The notes beneath the pieces are model-generated. The model had not been told where the DNA came from. It made no database searches and saw only the letters and a program-made list of their open reading frames with translations. This document shows, in pieces, positions 1 through 10,790 of a stretch of DNA of 64,000 nt (position 1 is its first letter; each line of letters starts with the position of its first letter). A program made the position numbers and the translations under genes. The stretch spans positions 2,170,001 to 2,234,000 of the forward strand of contig NZ_CP096883.1 in NCBI RefSeq assembly GCF_023273895.1, given 5' to 3'. Origin of the DNA: Sphingobacterium sp. PCS056. Lineage in GTDB: Bacteria > Bacteroidota > Bacteroidia > Sphingobacteriales > Sphingobacteriaceae.

Positions 1-1965
1 CTGAAAGTCATGTTTGATAAAGGTATTGTTTTGATTTCGGAAGAGATTACAGAACGATATAAACCCAAGACTAAAGTTTTCTTCTCTTTTGCCCCAGAAT
101 TTCGAGATGAAGATGGGAAACGAAATCTATTGGATGGACTAAACCGAGCTCCCAAACAGCAAGATGCGGTTTTGGCATTTATGCAATTAGCAAAAATGGG
201 TACAGATGTCACCCGTCAGATGATTATGGAAGCTTCAGGCTGTGGTTCAGGCGCGATTACTGCACTTATAGATAAGGGGGTGTTTCAAGTTAAAGAAAAG
301 GTGGTCAGTCGCTTTCAGGGAGAGGATATTGAGTTGGATGCTAATTTTGAATTTAATGCGGATCAACAACGTGCTTATAACCAAATTCAAGAGTGCTTTG
401 AAACTAAAGACGTTACTTTATTGCATGGGGTGACTGCATCTGGAAAAACCCAGCTATATATTCGATTAATTGAGCAAGCACTAGCTGCTGGAAAGTCTGC
501 ACTATATCTCTTACCTGAAATTGCTTTAACAGCTCAAATAACCGCGCGCTTAAAATTGCATTTTGGAGATAAACTGGGAGTCTATCATTCCAAATTTAAT
601 GATAATGAACGTGCAGAGGTGTGGCATAAAGTAATGAAAAATGAGTTTCAGATTATTGTAGGCGCACGTTCCTCGGTCTTTTTACCGTTTCAAGATTTGG
701 GAATTATCTTAGTCGATGAGGAACACGAAAGTTCATACAAACAATATGATCCAGCTCCAAGGTATCATGCGCGCGATACCGCTATCTACCTAGGTTATAT
801 TCACCAAACGAAAGTTTTATTGGGTTCAGCAACGCCTTCCATCGAAAGCTTTTATAATGCAAAATCAAATAAATATGGTTTTGTACAGCTATTAGAAAGG
901 TATGGTAGTGCCCAACTTCCTGATATCCATATTGTCGATATACCACAAGAAGGAAGAAAAGAAAATATGTTTTCATATTTCTCCGGTAATTTACTGAAAG
1001 CGATAGAAGGGGCTCTAGAAAGAAAAGAACAGGTTATATTGTTTCAAAACCGACGTGGTCATACCACTATTATCCAATGCAATACCTGTGGTTTTGTCGC
1101 TAAATGTGTAAACTGTGATGTTAGTATGACCTATCATAAGAGTTCAAATATGATGCATTGCCATTATTGTGGTCACGTGGAACCACCAATCAAAATATGT
1201 CCAGCATGTGGTATGCCTCATATAGAAAGTAAAGGTTTTGGAACGGAGCGGGTAGAGGAAGAGTTAGAATTGCTCATGCCCAATGCGCGCATTGGCCGTC
1301 TGGATTTGGACTCGACAAAGGGGAAAAATGGTTTTGATAAGATCATAGGTGCCTTTGATGAACATGAATTTGATATTCTGATCGGTACGCAAATGGTCGC
1401 CAAAGGATTGGATTTTGGTCGTGTGAGCTTAATTGGTATTATCAATGCCGATACGATGATTAATTTCCCTGACTTTCGTGCTTATGAACGAGCTTTCTCA
1501 CTCTTTTTGCAAGTCGCAGGTCGCGCTGGTAGAAGAGAAGCCGGTGGACAGGTCATCATTCAGACCTATACGCCAAAACATCGTGTTTTGGAGCAGGTAG
1601 TTGCACATGATTATCAAGGAATGTTTGATACTGAGATAAAAGAACGTAAAAACTTTGCTTATCCTCCTTTTTATCGGGTGATTCGTATTGATATTAAGCA
1701 TATGGATATCCAAAAATGTTATGATGGAGCTAAGAAATTTGGATCAGCGCTAAGACAGCAGCTAGGCGCTAGAGTTTTAGGTCCTGAAACGCCATTGGTA
1801 GGAAGAGTACGGAATTATTTTATCCAAACCATAACGCTTAAAATCGAAAGAAATAATATCAGTATTGTTAAAGTAAAAGACTTAATCAAGCATGTGAAAA
1901 ATGATTTTATTGCAGATAAATCAAATAGCGGGACGCGTATCGTGATCGATGTAGATCCTTATTAA
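1..1965 (+). CDS. priA: Primosomal protein N' (PriA helicase), 3' part
   Basis: Replication-restart superfamily 2 helicase that reloads the replisome at stalled forks. The frame is open to the first base of the window, so the N-terminal DNA-binding part lies upstream. Counting from the ATG at base 10, a Walker A motif (GVTASGKT) is at residues 140-147, the Walker B box DEEH at 236-239, and a cluster of eight cysteines in CxxC pairs spans 357-400, as in the PriA zinc-binding region. The helicase motif with the arginines QVAGRAGR follows. Visible length of about 650 residues against a usual 800 or so fits truncation by the window edge, not decay. The next gene is 133 bp downstream. Confidence 0.95.
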   Translation: MKVMFDKGIVLISEEITERYKPKTKVFFSFAPEFRDEDGKRNLLDGLNRAPKQQDAVLAFMQLAKMGTDVTRQMIMEASGCGSGAITALIDKGVFQVKEKVVSRFQGEDIELDANFEFNADQQRAYNQIQECFETKDVTLLHGVTASGKTQLYIRLIEQALAAGKSALYLLPEIALTAQITARLKLHFGDKLGVYHSKFNDNERAEVWHKVMKNEFQIIVGARSSVFLPFQDLGIILVDEEHESSYKQYDPAPRYHARDTAIYLGYIHQTKVLLGSATPSIESFYNAKSNKYGFVQLLERYGSAQLPDIHIVDIPQEGRKENMFSYFSGNLLKAIEGALERKEQVILFQNRRGHTTIIQCNTCGFVAKCVNCDVSMTYHKSSNMMHCHYCGHVEPPIKICPACGMPHIESKGFGTERVEEELELLMPNARIGRLDLDSTKGKNGFDKIIGAFDEHEFDILIGTQMVAKGLDFGRVSLIGIINADTMINFPDFRAYERAFSLFLQVAGRAGRREAGGQVIIQTYTPKHRVLEQVVAHDYQGMFDTEIKERKNFAYPPFYRVIRIDIKHMDIQKCYDGAKKFGSALRQQLGARVLGPETPLVGRVRNYFIQTITLKIERNNISIVKVKDLIKHVKNDFIADKSNSGTRIVIDVDPY

Positions 1966-2098
1966 ATCATTGGCTTGTTAAATGAAATTAGCCAAAAATT
2001 ATTAATTTCAAATGAAAGAGCTTGCCAGTTAATTGATTAGTTGTGAAAATGTTCTTATAGTGGTAATTATTAAATAACAATAGTATTTTTGAGTCATA

Positions 2099-2755
2099 AT
2101 GGCGTATAAATTTGTAGATAATTATAGGGAAAAAGGTGCTCGTAAGCAATTGGTGCAGCTACTGAAGACAAGAGGTATTACTGACCAAAATGTATTGAAT
2201 GCTATCGCTAAAGTACCTCGTCATTTTTTCTTTGATGAGACATTTTGGAATCAGGCGTATAAAGATATCGCTTTTCCTATAGGAGACGGGCAAACCATCT
2301 CACAGCCCTATACTGTTGCTTATCAATCGGAATTGCTCCATGTAAAAAAGGGAGATAAAGTGCTGGAAATTGGAACGGGGTCTGGATATCAGACCTGTAT
2401 CTTAATGGAGCTGGGGGCAAATGTTTACACCATAGAAAGACAAGAAAATTTATACCAGAGAACGATACAGGTTTTACCGTATATGGGATATAAACCTCAT
2501 TTCTTCTGTGGAGATGGTTCCAAAGGAATTGAGCAACATGCACCATATGATAAAATAATTGTGACTGCAGGGGCTCCCTTTGTGCCGGAAATTATGCTCA
2601 AACAATTAAAAATCGGTGGTATATTCGTAATACCAGTTGGTGATGAAAAAGAACAAAAAATGGTAACCATCATTCGAGCTGGAGAAAATGATTTTGATCG
2701 AATCGAGCTCGATACCTTTAGATTTGTTCCTTTGGTGGGGGATCAAGCTTGGTAA
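2099..2755 (+). CDS. pcm: Protein-L-isoaspartate O-methyltransferase
   Basis: Cytosolic SAM-dependent repair enzyme that methylates isoaspartyl residues in damaged proteins. At 218 residues it has the usual length of the family. The SAM-binding glycine motif EIGTGSGYQT lies near residue 90, preceded by the substrate-side region GDGQTISQPYT typical of PCMT, and the C-terminal FVPLVG box is present. The start at 2099 follows an AT-rich leader without a Shine-Dalgarno site, as usual in this phylum. The stop codon lies inside the terminator hairpin that ends the transcript, so the gene is probably expressed alone. Confidence 0.95.
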   Translation: MAYKFVDNYREKGARKQLVQLLKTRGITDQNVLNAIAKVPRHFFFDETFWNQAYKDIAFPIGDGQTISQPYTVAYQSELLHVKKGDKVLEIGTGSGYQTCILMELGANVYTIERQENLYQRTIQVLPYMGYKPHFFCGDGSKGIEQHAPYDKIIVTAGAPFVPEIMLKQLKIGGIFVIPVGDEKEQKMVTIIRAGENDFDRIELDTFRFVPLVGDQAW

Positions 2756-2770
2756 AAACCAAGCTTTTTT
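2745..2770 (+). terminator. Rho-independent terminator of pcm
   Basis: Arms AAGCTTGG and CCAAGCTT enclose the loop TAAAAA and are followed by a T run. The 5' arm and the TAA stop of pcm are the same bases. Confidence 0.85.
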
Positions 2771-3046
2771 AGTTATTTAAATCAATAAAATAACAGGATT
2801 AAAGGCTTATATCAACTGTTAGTTTGAGTTCAAGAGTGAATTTTAGAAGCAAACTAAGCTCATGACCTTTAATGACGAAATGAAGCATGTGTGTTTTCAA
2901 AAAAATAGATCATGAATACAAAATACGAGTGCTAGTACAACAGGTTTTACTTGAAATCATACACTCATAAATAATTAAATTTTGATGAAGCCAGCATGAG
3001 CATACCGCTCATAAACAGCAGTTAAGATGCACATGCTAAACTCATT

Positions 3047-4891
3047 ATGGTAAAAAAATATTCTCCAATGAAAAATAAAATTATGGACATATACCTTAGT
3101 AATAAGGTACAGATCGAGCAAGAAGTAAAGAAACTGGACCGAGCAATTAACCAAAATAGTTTCTTCCGTCTCGGTGTGATCATCTTTGGCGGTGCTGCTT
3201 TATTTTATTCATTTCAATTAGAAAATCTACTGCTCGTTCTGATTTTATTTTTTGCACTGATATTTCTTTTTGCTTTCCTGGTAAGTAGGCAAAGTAAATT
3301 AGAGAAAATTACTGCGTATCAGAAAGCATTGCTGGCTGTGAACCTAAATGAAATTGATGTCGAAAATAAAGGCGTTAATATGTATGATAATGGGGCACAT
3401 TTAGAAGATAATAAGCATCCCTATAGTGCAGATCTGGATATTGTTGGAAGCCACTCTCTATTTGAATTGTTAAATCGTTCAACCACAAAAATGGGTTTAT
3501 CCGTTTTAGGACAATGGTTACTTACTGATGCAAAAAGAGATGAAATTGTAAAAAGACAGGAAGCTGCGGCTGAAATTGCAACTGATATCACATGGAGCCA
3601 AGATTTTCAAGCAAAATTGTTGTCAAATTTGAACCAAAAATTAGATGTTAAATCTTTTCTAGCCACATACTTTCAGTCTGCAGATTTCTCATTCGGTCAT
3701 TCATTTATGCGCTTATACGTGAAGCTAGCCCCATTTTTATTTATCGGTGCTGTTATTCTTGCGGTTATTATTCCTGCTGCAGCATACATACCAGTGGTAA
3801 TCGGATTGGGACATGTTTTTTGGTCTATGGCCAATGGGGGAAAAGTTTCTTTCTTCTCTAGTCGAATCGATAAAGTTGGCAATCTACTGGATTCGTATGC
3901 CGCAAGTATGGAGCTAGTTGAGAATCGAACTTGGAAGGCAACTCGTAATCAAGAATTACAGAAACAACTAAACATACAGGGGTCATCAGACTCAGTTTCT
4001 CATGCCTTTAAAAAACTGGGTAAACTGATCAGTAACTTGGATGCTCGAAATAATATGATGGTCGGAACAATCTTGAACATGATATTCTTATGGGATTTTA
4101 AGCAGGTATTGGCTATCGTAGATTGGAAAGCAAAGTACCACGTTAATATATTGGAATCATTTGATACGCTTGCTGAAGTAGAAGCATTGGTAAGCCTAGG
4201 TACCTGGAACCGTAACCATCCTGACTGGACAGCCCCAATATTATTAGAACAAATGGATTCACCTGTAGAAGCTGTTGATTTGGCTCATCCTCTGATTTCT
4301 GCTGATAAAGCCATTGCAAATACATATACCAATGTTGATCATCAGATCGCATTGGTTACGGGTTCAAATATGGCAGGAAAGAGTACATTTTTGCGCACTG
4401 TCGGTATCAATGCTGTCTTAGCTTATGCCGGTGCAGTAGTACCCGCTACTTCTTTTAAACTTCCGATCTTTCATTTGATATCCTATATGCGAATAAAAGA
4501 CAATTTGAATGAGAGTACTTCGACATTTAAAGCAGAACTGGATCGTATGAAATTTATCTTAGAAACAGTAGCGCAGCGTGCTGATAGTTTCTTTTTAATC
4601 GATGAGATGCTAAGAGGAACTAATTCGGTCGATAAGTATTTGGGATCAAGAGCCATTATTAAAAAATTGATCATGGAGAATGGTAAGGGGATGGTTGCAA
4701 CACATGATTTGCAATTGTCGACTTTAGCAGATGAATATCCAAAAATAGTCAAGAATTATCATTTTGATATACAGGTGATTCAAGACGAGATGCTGTTCGA
4801 TTATAAACTCAAGATCGGAGAGTGTAAAATATTTAATGCTTCAATGTTGTTAAAAGGTATTGGAGTCGACGTAGAACAAGGAAGAAATTAA
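3047..4891 (+). CDS. Membrane-anchored MutS-family ATPase
   Basis: A 614-residue protein with only the C-terminal ATPase core of the MutS family. Walker A GSNMAGKST is near residue 440, the Walker B/ABC region FLIDEMLRGTNS near 516 and the ATHD switch follows. No mismatch-recognition domain I is visible. Instead there are two hydrophobic segments at about 42-80 and two more at about 228-262, so it should sit in the inner membrane. Such membrane MutS-like proteins occur in Bacteroidota and have no agreed function; canonical mismatch repair is unlikely. An alternative start lies at 3068. A thioesterase gene follows after 7 bp, which suggests co-transcription. Confidence 0.85.
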   Translation: MVKKYSPMKNKIMDIYLSNKVQIEQEVKKLDRAINQNSFFRLGVIIFGGAALFYSFQLENLLLVLILFFALIFLFAFLVSRQSKLEKITAYQKALLAVNLNEIDVENKGVNMYDNGAHLEDNKHPYSADLDIVGSHSLFELLNRSTTKMGLSVLGQWLLTDAKRDEIVKRQEAAAEIATDITWSQDFQAKLLSNLNQKLDVKSFLATYFQSADFSFGHSFMRLYVKLAPFLFIGAVILAVIIPAAAYIPVVIGLGHVFWSMANGGKVSFFSSRIDKVGNLLDSYAASMELVENRTWKATRNQELQKQLNIQGSSDSVSHAFKKLGKLISNLDARNNMMVGTILNMIFLWDFKQVLAIVDWKAKYHVNILESFDTLAEVEALVSLGTWNRNHPDWTAPILLEQMDSPVEAVDLAHPLISADKAIANTYTNVDHQIALVTGSNMAGKSTFLRTVGINAVLAYAGAVVPATSFKLPIFHLISYMRIKDNLNESTSTFKAELDRMKFILETVAQRADSFFLIDEMLRGTNSVDKYLGSRAIIKKLIMENGKGMVATHDLQLSTLADEYPKIVKNYHFDIQVIQDEMLFDYKLKIGECKIFNASMLLKGIGVDVEQGRN

Positions 4892-4898
4892 ATAAATA

Positions 4899-5303
4899 AT
4901 GACATTACAAGAAAGAATTGAACAGTCGAGAACACATCATTTTATAACTGTTTTCCCGTTTACAACAAACCATCATTCCACTTTGTTCGGAGGTAAAGCT
5001 ATGGCTATTATGGATGAAGTAACATTTATGTGTGCAACCAGATTCTGCAGAAAAGCACTTGTAACCGTCTCTTCAGACAAGATTGATTTTGAAAAAGCGA
5101 TCCCTGCAGGTAGTATGATCGAAGCAATCGCTGAGGTTATACACGTTGGGCGAACAAGTTTAAAAGTAAAAGTTGAAATCTTCTTAGAAGATATGTATAA
5201 AGACGGTCGCGAATTGGCTGTTAAAGGTGTTTTTTCTTTCGTAGCCTTGGATGATAATAAAAAACCAATACCCGTATTAGAGGGGCTTGAAATCGAGGAT
5301 TAA
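4899..5303 (+). CDS. Hotdog-fold acyl-CoA thioesterase (YciA/BFIT type)
   Basis: A 134-residue single hotdog domain likely to hydrolyse acyl-CoA to free acid and CoA in the cytoplasm. The family pattern is visible: HHSTLFGGKAMAIMDE near residues 26-41, where the Asp/Glu and the Gly-Gly turn mark the YciA-type active site, then VTVSSDKIDF and a hydrophobic strand pair. Length is normal for the family. It sits 7 bp behind the membrane MutS-like gene, so both probably share a transcript; a functional tie is not evident. Chain-length preference cannot be read from the sequence. Confidence 0.85.
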   Translation: MTLQERIEQSRTHHFITVFPFTTNHHSTLFGGKAMAIMDEVTFMCATRFCRKALVTVSSDKIDFEKAIPAGSMIEAIAEVIHVGRTSLKVKVEIFLEDMYKDGRELAVKGVFSFVALDDNKKPIPVLEGLEIED

Positions 5304-5327
5304 ATCAGATTACATCTTCATGAAATT

Positions 5328-5366
5328 ACGAATGGAATAACACAAGTTGGTTATTCCATTCGTTTT
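5328..5366. terminator. Hairpin between convergent genes
   Basis: Fourteen-base arms (ACGAATGGAATAAC and its complement) with an 8-nt loop, followed by TTTTA on the + strand. It serves the thioesterase transcript and overlaps the last codons of the opposing DUF779 gene. Confidence 0.75.
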
Positions 5367-5725
5367 ATAGGCGACAATTCTTTTAATTCCTCCTCTGTGA
5401 AAAGCCTATAGTGAACTTTAAATGTTTTCCCTAAGGATGATTCCAATGAAAATCCACCTGGTCCAAACCCATCGAGGACATCCAGGGTGAAATGCGAAAA
5501 TTTCCAATATTCAAATAAATCGCGATCGATCCAAAATTCATAACCTTCCGCAAGGCCGATCATCGCATCATTCATTCGGGGGTAGAATCCACCTTTTTCA
5601 AAACATTGTGGTTGTGTACCTTCACAACATCCCCCTGCCTGATAAAACATCAAATCCCCATGAGTGCTTGATAATTCCTTTATTAGTGCTTTTGCTTTTT
5701 CCGTTAACGCTAATCTTTCTACCAT
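5351..5725 (-). CDS. DUF779 domain protein
   Basis: A 124-residue cytosolic protein of the DUF779 family, whose members are commonly encoded beside aldehyde dehydrogenases. Biochemical role is unknown. The visible hallmark is a cysteine-rich stretch near residues 31-42 (GGCCEGTQPQC) that could bind a metal or act in redox chemistry. It lies downstream of an aldehyde dehydrogenase on the same strand, but 340 bp apart with a terminator between them, so it may have its own promoter. The conserved neighbourhood is the best clue to its role, probably handling or sensing an aldehyde or alcohol substrate; this is inference. Confidence 0.85.
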   Translation of the reverse strand: MVERLALTEKAKALIKELSSTHGDLMFYQAGGCCEGTQPQCFEKGGFYPRMNDAMIGLAEGYEFWIDRDLFEYWKFSHFTLDVLDGFGPGGFSLESSLGKTFKVHYRLFTEEELKELSPIKRME

Positions 5726-6011
5726 AATCCGTTCTATTTTATGCTTTATTTAAAGCTTTTTAAGGGGGTATTTTTAACGATCACCAAAGTTCCAATAGTA
5801 TGACAGTGGATCCATTTGTTCCCGAATGTTATTGCTGAAAATCTCATCTGTTTTGCTTGATTGTATCCTGCAATAATGTGACCATCTTTCTGCTTGACCT
5901 GATATTAATATTGGTCACCCGCGAGGAGTAATTTTGCAAATTGGGCTCAGATACCTACGGTATCCTTTTCGATAATTGAATTTTGTTATTCCACATGATA
6001 CATTAAGAATT
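5726..6011. other. Intergenic stretch, no gene seen
   Basis: AT-rich sequence between the DUF779 start and the aldehyde dehydrogenase terminator, part of a 340-bp gap. It must hold the DUF779 promoter if that gene is separately transcribed. No convincing full promoter or conserved structure was found. Confidence 0.5.
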
Positions 6012-6048
6012 AAAAAAAATGGGATTATAGTAATAACCCCATTTTTTT
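6012..6048 (-). terminator. Terminator of the aldehyde dehydrogenase gene
   Basis: Read on the minus strand, arms AAAATGGGGTTAT and ATAATCCCATTTT (one mismatch) enclose a 4-nt loop and are followed by a T run, 18 bp after the stop codon. Confidence 0.8.
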
Positions 6049-6065
6049 AATTTTATTTTTCGAGA

Positions 6066-7568
6066 TTAAAAAAAACCAAGTTTTTCTTTACTGTATGAAA
6101 TCAACATGTTTTTTGTTTGACGGTAATGATCAAGCATCATTTTATGGTTTTCACGACCGATACCAGATTGCTTATAACCTCCAAAAGGAGCGCCAGCAGG
6201 GTACGAATGATATTGATTGACCCATACACGTCCAGCTTGGATAGCACGTGGGATTTGATACAGCTGATGTGCATCACGTGTCCAGACTCCAGCTCCCAAA
6301 CCATAGATGGTATCATTAGCAATTTCTAACGCTTCTTTCTCATCTTTGAATGTTGTAACAGCTAATACAGGACCAAATATTTCCTCTTGGAAAATACGCA
6401 TTTTGTTATGGCCTTTAAATAAAGTTGGTTTGATATAATACCCTTCTTCCAGACCTTCGCCCAAATGATTTTCATCACCACCAGTTAACAGCTCAGCACC
6501 CTCTTCTTTACCCAGTTTGATATAAGACATAATTTTGTCCTTTTGGATTTTTGAAGCTTGAGCACCCATCATCGTTTCTGGATCTAAAGGATCGCCAACT
6601 TTAATTTGATTGACACGATCGATCACTTTAGCTATAAAACGATCATAGATATCCTCCTGAATCAGTAAGCGAGAAGGACAAGTACAGATCTCTCCTTGGT
6701 TCAGGGCAAATAAAACAGCACCTTCTATTGCTTTATCTAAGAATGCGTCGTCATGATCCATGACCGAACTAAAGAACACATTGGGAGATTTACCACCTAA
6801 TTCCAATGTTACAGGAATGATGTTTTCCGTAGCATACTGCATCACCATACGGCCAGTTGCAGTAGAGCCAGTAAATGCGGCTTTTGAAACCTTAGGATTG
6901 GTGACCAATGCGCGGCCCAATTCTCCACCGAAACCATTGACGATATTGATAACACCATCTGGAATTAGATCACCGATTAATTCCATTAAGACAAGAATAG
7001 ATACAGGTGTACTCTCTGCTGGCTTTAATACCACACAGTTACCTGCGGCTAAAGCAGGGGCCAATTTCCAAACAGCCATCAAAATTGGGAAATTCCAAGG
7101 AATAATCTGCGCAATAACACCGATTGGCTCATGAACAATTAAAGAAACGGTATTTTGATCCAATTCACTTAAAGATCCCTCTTCTGCGCGTATTACACTG
7201 GCAAAATAACGAAAGTGATCAATCGCTAATGGAATGTCTGCATTTAACGTTTCGCGAACAGCTTTTCCATTGTCAACCGTTTCAACTGCTGCAATGTATT
7301 CCAAGTTTTGCTCGATGCGGTCTGCAATTTTATTTAAAATGATGTTTCTTTCCGTCGAAGAGGTTTTTCCCCAGGTTTCAAATGCTTTTGAAGCTGTATC
7401 AACAGCTAATTCTAAATCTTCCTTTGTAGAATGTGCAACCTGTGTAAATACTTTACCATCTAAAGGAGAGATATTGTCAAAGTATTTTCCTAATGTTGGT
7501 GGAACAAATTTTCCACCTATGTAATTACCATAACGCTCTTTAAACGACGGTCTTTGAATTGCTGCCAT
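6066..7568 (-). CDS. NAD(P)-dependent aldehyde dehydrogenase (AldB/ExaC type)
   Basis: A full-length 500-residue aldehyde dehydrogenase, oxidising an aldehyde to its acid in the cytoplasm. The cofactor-binding glycines (FTGSTATGR), the general base Glu256 in LELGGK and the catalytic Cys295 in [11 protein letters not shown] are all present. The CTCPSR form and the short insert between Glu and Cys resemble the AldB/ExaC group. A divergent AraC-family regulator starts 190 bp upstream and a DUF779 gene lies downstream, a recurrent trio. Expression is probably controlled by that regulator, perhaps in response to an aldehyde or alcohol; the substrate is not decided by the sequence. Confidence 0.93.
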   Translation of the reverse strand: MAAIQRPSFKERYGNYIGGKFVPPTLGKYFDNISPLDGKVFTQVAHSTKEDLELAVDTASKAFETWGKTSSTERNIILNKIADRIEQNLEYIAAVETVDNGKAVRETLNADIPLAIDHFRYFASVIRAEEGSLSELDQNTVSLIVHEPIGVIAQIIPWNFPILMAVWKLAPALAAGNCVVLKPAESTPVSILVLMELIGDLIPDGVINIVNGFGGELGRALVTNPKVSKAAFTGSTATGRMVMQYATENIIPVTLELGGKSPNVFFSSVMDHDDAFLDKAIEGAVLFALNQGEICTCPSRLLIQEDIYDRFIAKVIDRVNQIKVGDPLDPETMMGAQASKIQKDKIMSYIKLGKEEGAELLTGGDENHLGEGLEEGYYIKPTLFKGHNKMRIFQEEIFGPVLAVTTFKDEKEALEIANDTIYGLGAGVWTRDAHQLYQIPRAIQAGRVWVNQYHSYPAGAPFGGYKQSGIGRENHKMMLDHYRQTKNMLISYSKEKLGFF

Positions 7569-7590
7569 AATATTTGTTTTTTATAATGTT

Positions 7591-7606
7591 ATACAAATTG
7601 TTGTAT
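7591..7606. promoter_or_regulatory. Inverted repeat, possible operator
   Basis: Perfect arms ATACAA and TTGTAT separated by four bases lie just upstream of the aldehyde dehydrogenase start, in the divergent region shared with the AraC-type regulator. A minus-strand -7-like element (CAAATTTA at 7609-7616 on the + strand) is adjacent. Assignment as an operator is inference. Confidence 0.35.
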
Positions 7607-7757
7607 CTCAAATTTAGTAAAAGTGTTTGCTTACTTACAGCATTATAGTTTCAAAGGGTAGCATTATAATTTCATCATCAAAGCGGCAGATAACCCATAA
7701 ATCGATGTTGGAGGCGGTGATTGTAGATGAAATAATCCAATATTCGACATAATTATC

Positions 7758-8729
7758 TTGTATTTTAAAGACAATTTGTCTAAGTTTGATTACCAGCCAA
7801 TTATAATAAAAGATAGGGATATGATAAACAACAGGCTTGTAAATTCGTTGCCATTTTCATCGCGTCATGAACTTTCTACGCTGGTAGAGAATAGGAGAGC
7901 GTTTACTTTAGAAAATCTAGAATTAAACGTATTTGAGACTTATCAAAGATCTGAGAAAGTTGCTTTACAATTTGATGATCTGGTGATTATCAATATGATT
8001 CATGGAAAAAAAATTATGCACCTCCAGCAACGAGATTCCTTTGAATATTTACCTGGTCAGACCATGATATTGCCTGCATACAGTAAAATGCAGATCGATT
8101 TTCCAGAAGCTACTTTTACAGCGCCTACACAATGTACCGCTTTGACAATAAGTAAAGCGAAGATAGATGAAGTGATTAACCATCTTAATGAGCACTATCC
8201 AAAAGCAAATGCAGTAATGGATTGGAAATTAGACTTAAACTTGTTTCATCTGTATAACACTCCAGAATTGACGGATTTGATTAATAAATTATTCCAAACC
8301 ATCACTAGTGATAATCCGTTGAAAGATGCCCTAGCTGATCTTACCTTTCGTGAACTTGTTATCCGTTTACTTCAAACGCAATCGTTACTGTCTCTTGATA
8401 TTGGTAAGACAAAAAATAATACAGCTTTAGAGCATATCCGAAATTATATACATGCCCACCTTTCCGAATCCATTACAGTGGAAGTCTTAGAAAAGCAGGC
8501 AAATATGAGTAAGTCTAGTTTATTTCGCCTTTTTAAAAACGAATTGGGGATTACACCAATAGAATACATTATCAGAACACGTATTCAGCAGGCAAAGAGT
8601 TTGTTACGGAAAACAAAAAGCGTTAAAGAGACTTGTTTTCGTGTTGGATTTAATGATGTCAATTATTTTGTTCGTCTCTTTAAAAATAGAGTAGGTATAA
8701 CACCTGGAGCTTACATCATATGCGGGTAG
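7758..8729 (+). CDS. AraC-family transcriptional regulator
   Basis: A 323-residue DNA-binding regulator. The C-terminal hundred residues carry the two helix-turn-helix motifs of the AraC/XylS family (KQANMSKSSLFRLFKNE and the KETCFRVGFNDVNYFVRLFK region, ending in GITPGAY). The N-terminal 200 residues would be the ligand-sensing part and resemble the cupin-like AraC_N region (EYLPGQTMILPAYSKM). It is divergent from the aldehyde dehydrogenase gene and is the obvious candidate to activate it. The first methionine is taken as start; one at 7822 is an alternative. Its stop is 3 bp from the end of the convergent smpB. Confidence 0.9.
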   Translation: MYFKDNLSKFDYQPIIIKDRDMINNRLVNSLPFSSRHELSTLVENRRAFTLENLELNVFETYQRSEKVALQFDDLVIINMIHGKKIMHLQQRDSFEYLPGQTMILPAYSKMQIDFPEATFTAPTQCTALTISKAKIDEVINHLNEHYPKANAVMDWKLDLNLFHLYNTPELTDLINKLFQTITSDNPLKDALADLTFRELVIRLLQTQSLLSLDIGKTKNNTALEHIRNYIHAHLSESITVEVLEKQANMSKSSLFRLFKNELGITPIEYIIRTRIQQAKSLLRKTKSVKETCFRVGFNDVNYFVRLFKNRVGITPGAYIICG

Positions 8730-8732
8730 GCA

Positions 8733-9188
8733 CTATCTTTTTAGCGCTCGATCCAGCTCTCTTTTGCCTTCTCTGTCTTTGATGGTATCACGTTTATCAA
8801 AGTCTTTTTTACCTTGCGCTAAAGCTATTTCCACTTTAGCAAAACCTCTAGGACTGATGAAAATACGTAGCGGAACGATGGTAAAACCCTTTTCCTCTCC
8901 TTTTAATCTTAATTTTTTCAATTCTCTCTTTGTCAATAACAATTGACGATCACGCTTTGCCTCGTGATTGTAAAACGATCCATGCGAATACTCTGCGATA
9001 TGCATGTTTCTTAGATAAAGACCGTCATGAAAAAAATTGCAAAAACTATCATTGATATTTGCTTTTCCTTCTCGAATTGATTTGATTTCTGTGCCAAGCA
9101 GTCTAATTCCAGCGACATATCTGTCAAGCAAATGGTATTCAAACGATGCCCTTTTATTTTTTATATTGATATCTGATGATATTGCCAT
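8733..9188 (-). CDS. smpB: SsrA-binding protein
   Basis: SmpB binds tmRNA and brings it to stalled ribosomes for trans-translation. At 151 residues the length is right. The N-terminal NKRASFEYHLLDRYVAGIRL and GTEIKSIREGK segments, the HIAEYSHGS loop and the basic tail (KKDFDKRDTIKDREGKRELD) that mimics mRNA in the decoding channel are all visible. tmRNA itself is not in this window. The gene converges on the AraC-type regulator with a 3-bp gap and no room for a separate terminator. Confidence 0.96.
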   Translation of the reverse strand: MAISSDINIKNKRASFEYHLLDRYVAGIRLLGTEIKSIREGKANINDSFCNFFHDGLYLRNMHIAEYSHGSFYNHEAKRDRQLLLTKRELKKLRLKGEEKGFTIVPLRIFISPRGFAKVEIALAQGKKDFDKRDTIKDREGKRELDRALKR

Positions 9189-10781
<1,593 letters not shown>

Positions 10782-10790
10782 GTGTCTATT

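Noticed and set aside
7758..9188. tmRNA gene next to smpB
   Set aside because: No tRNA-like ends or tag sequence found near smpB.
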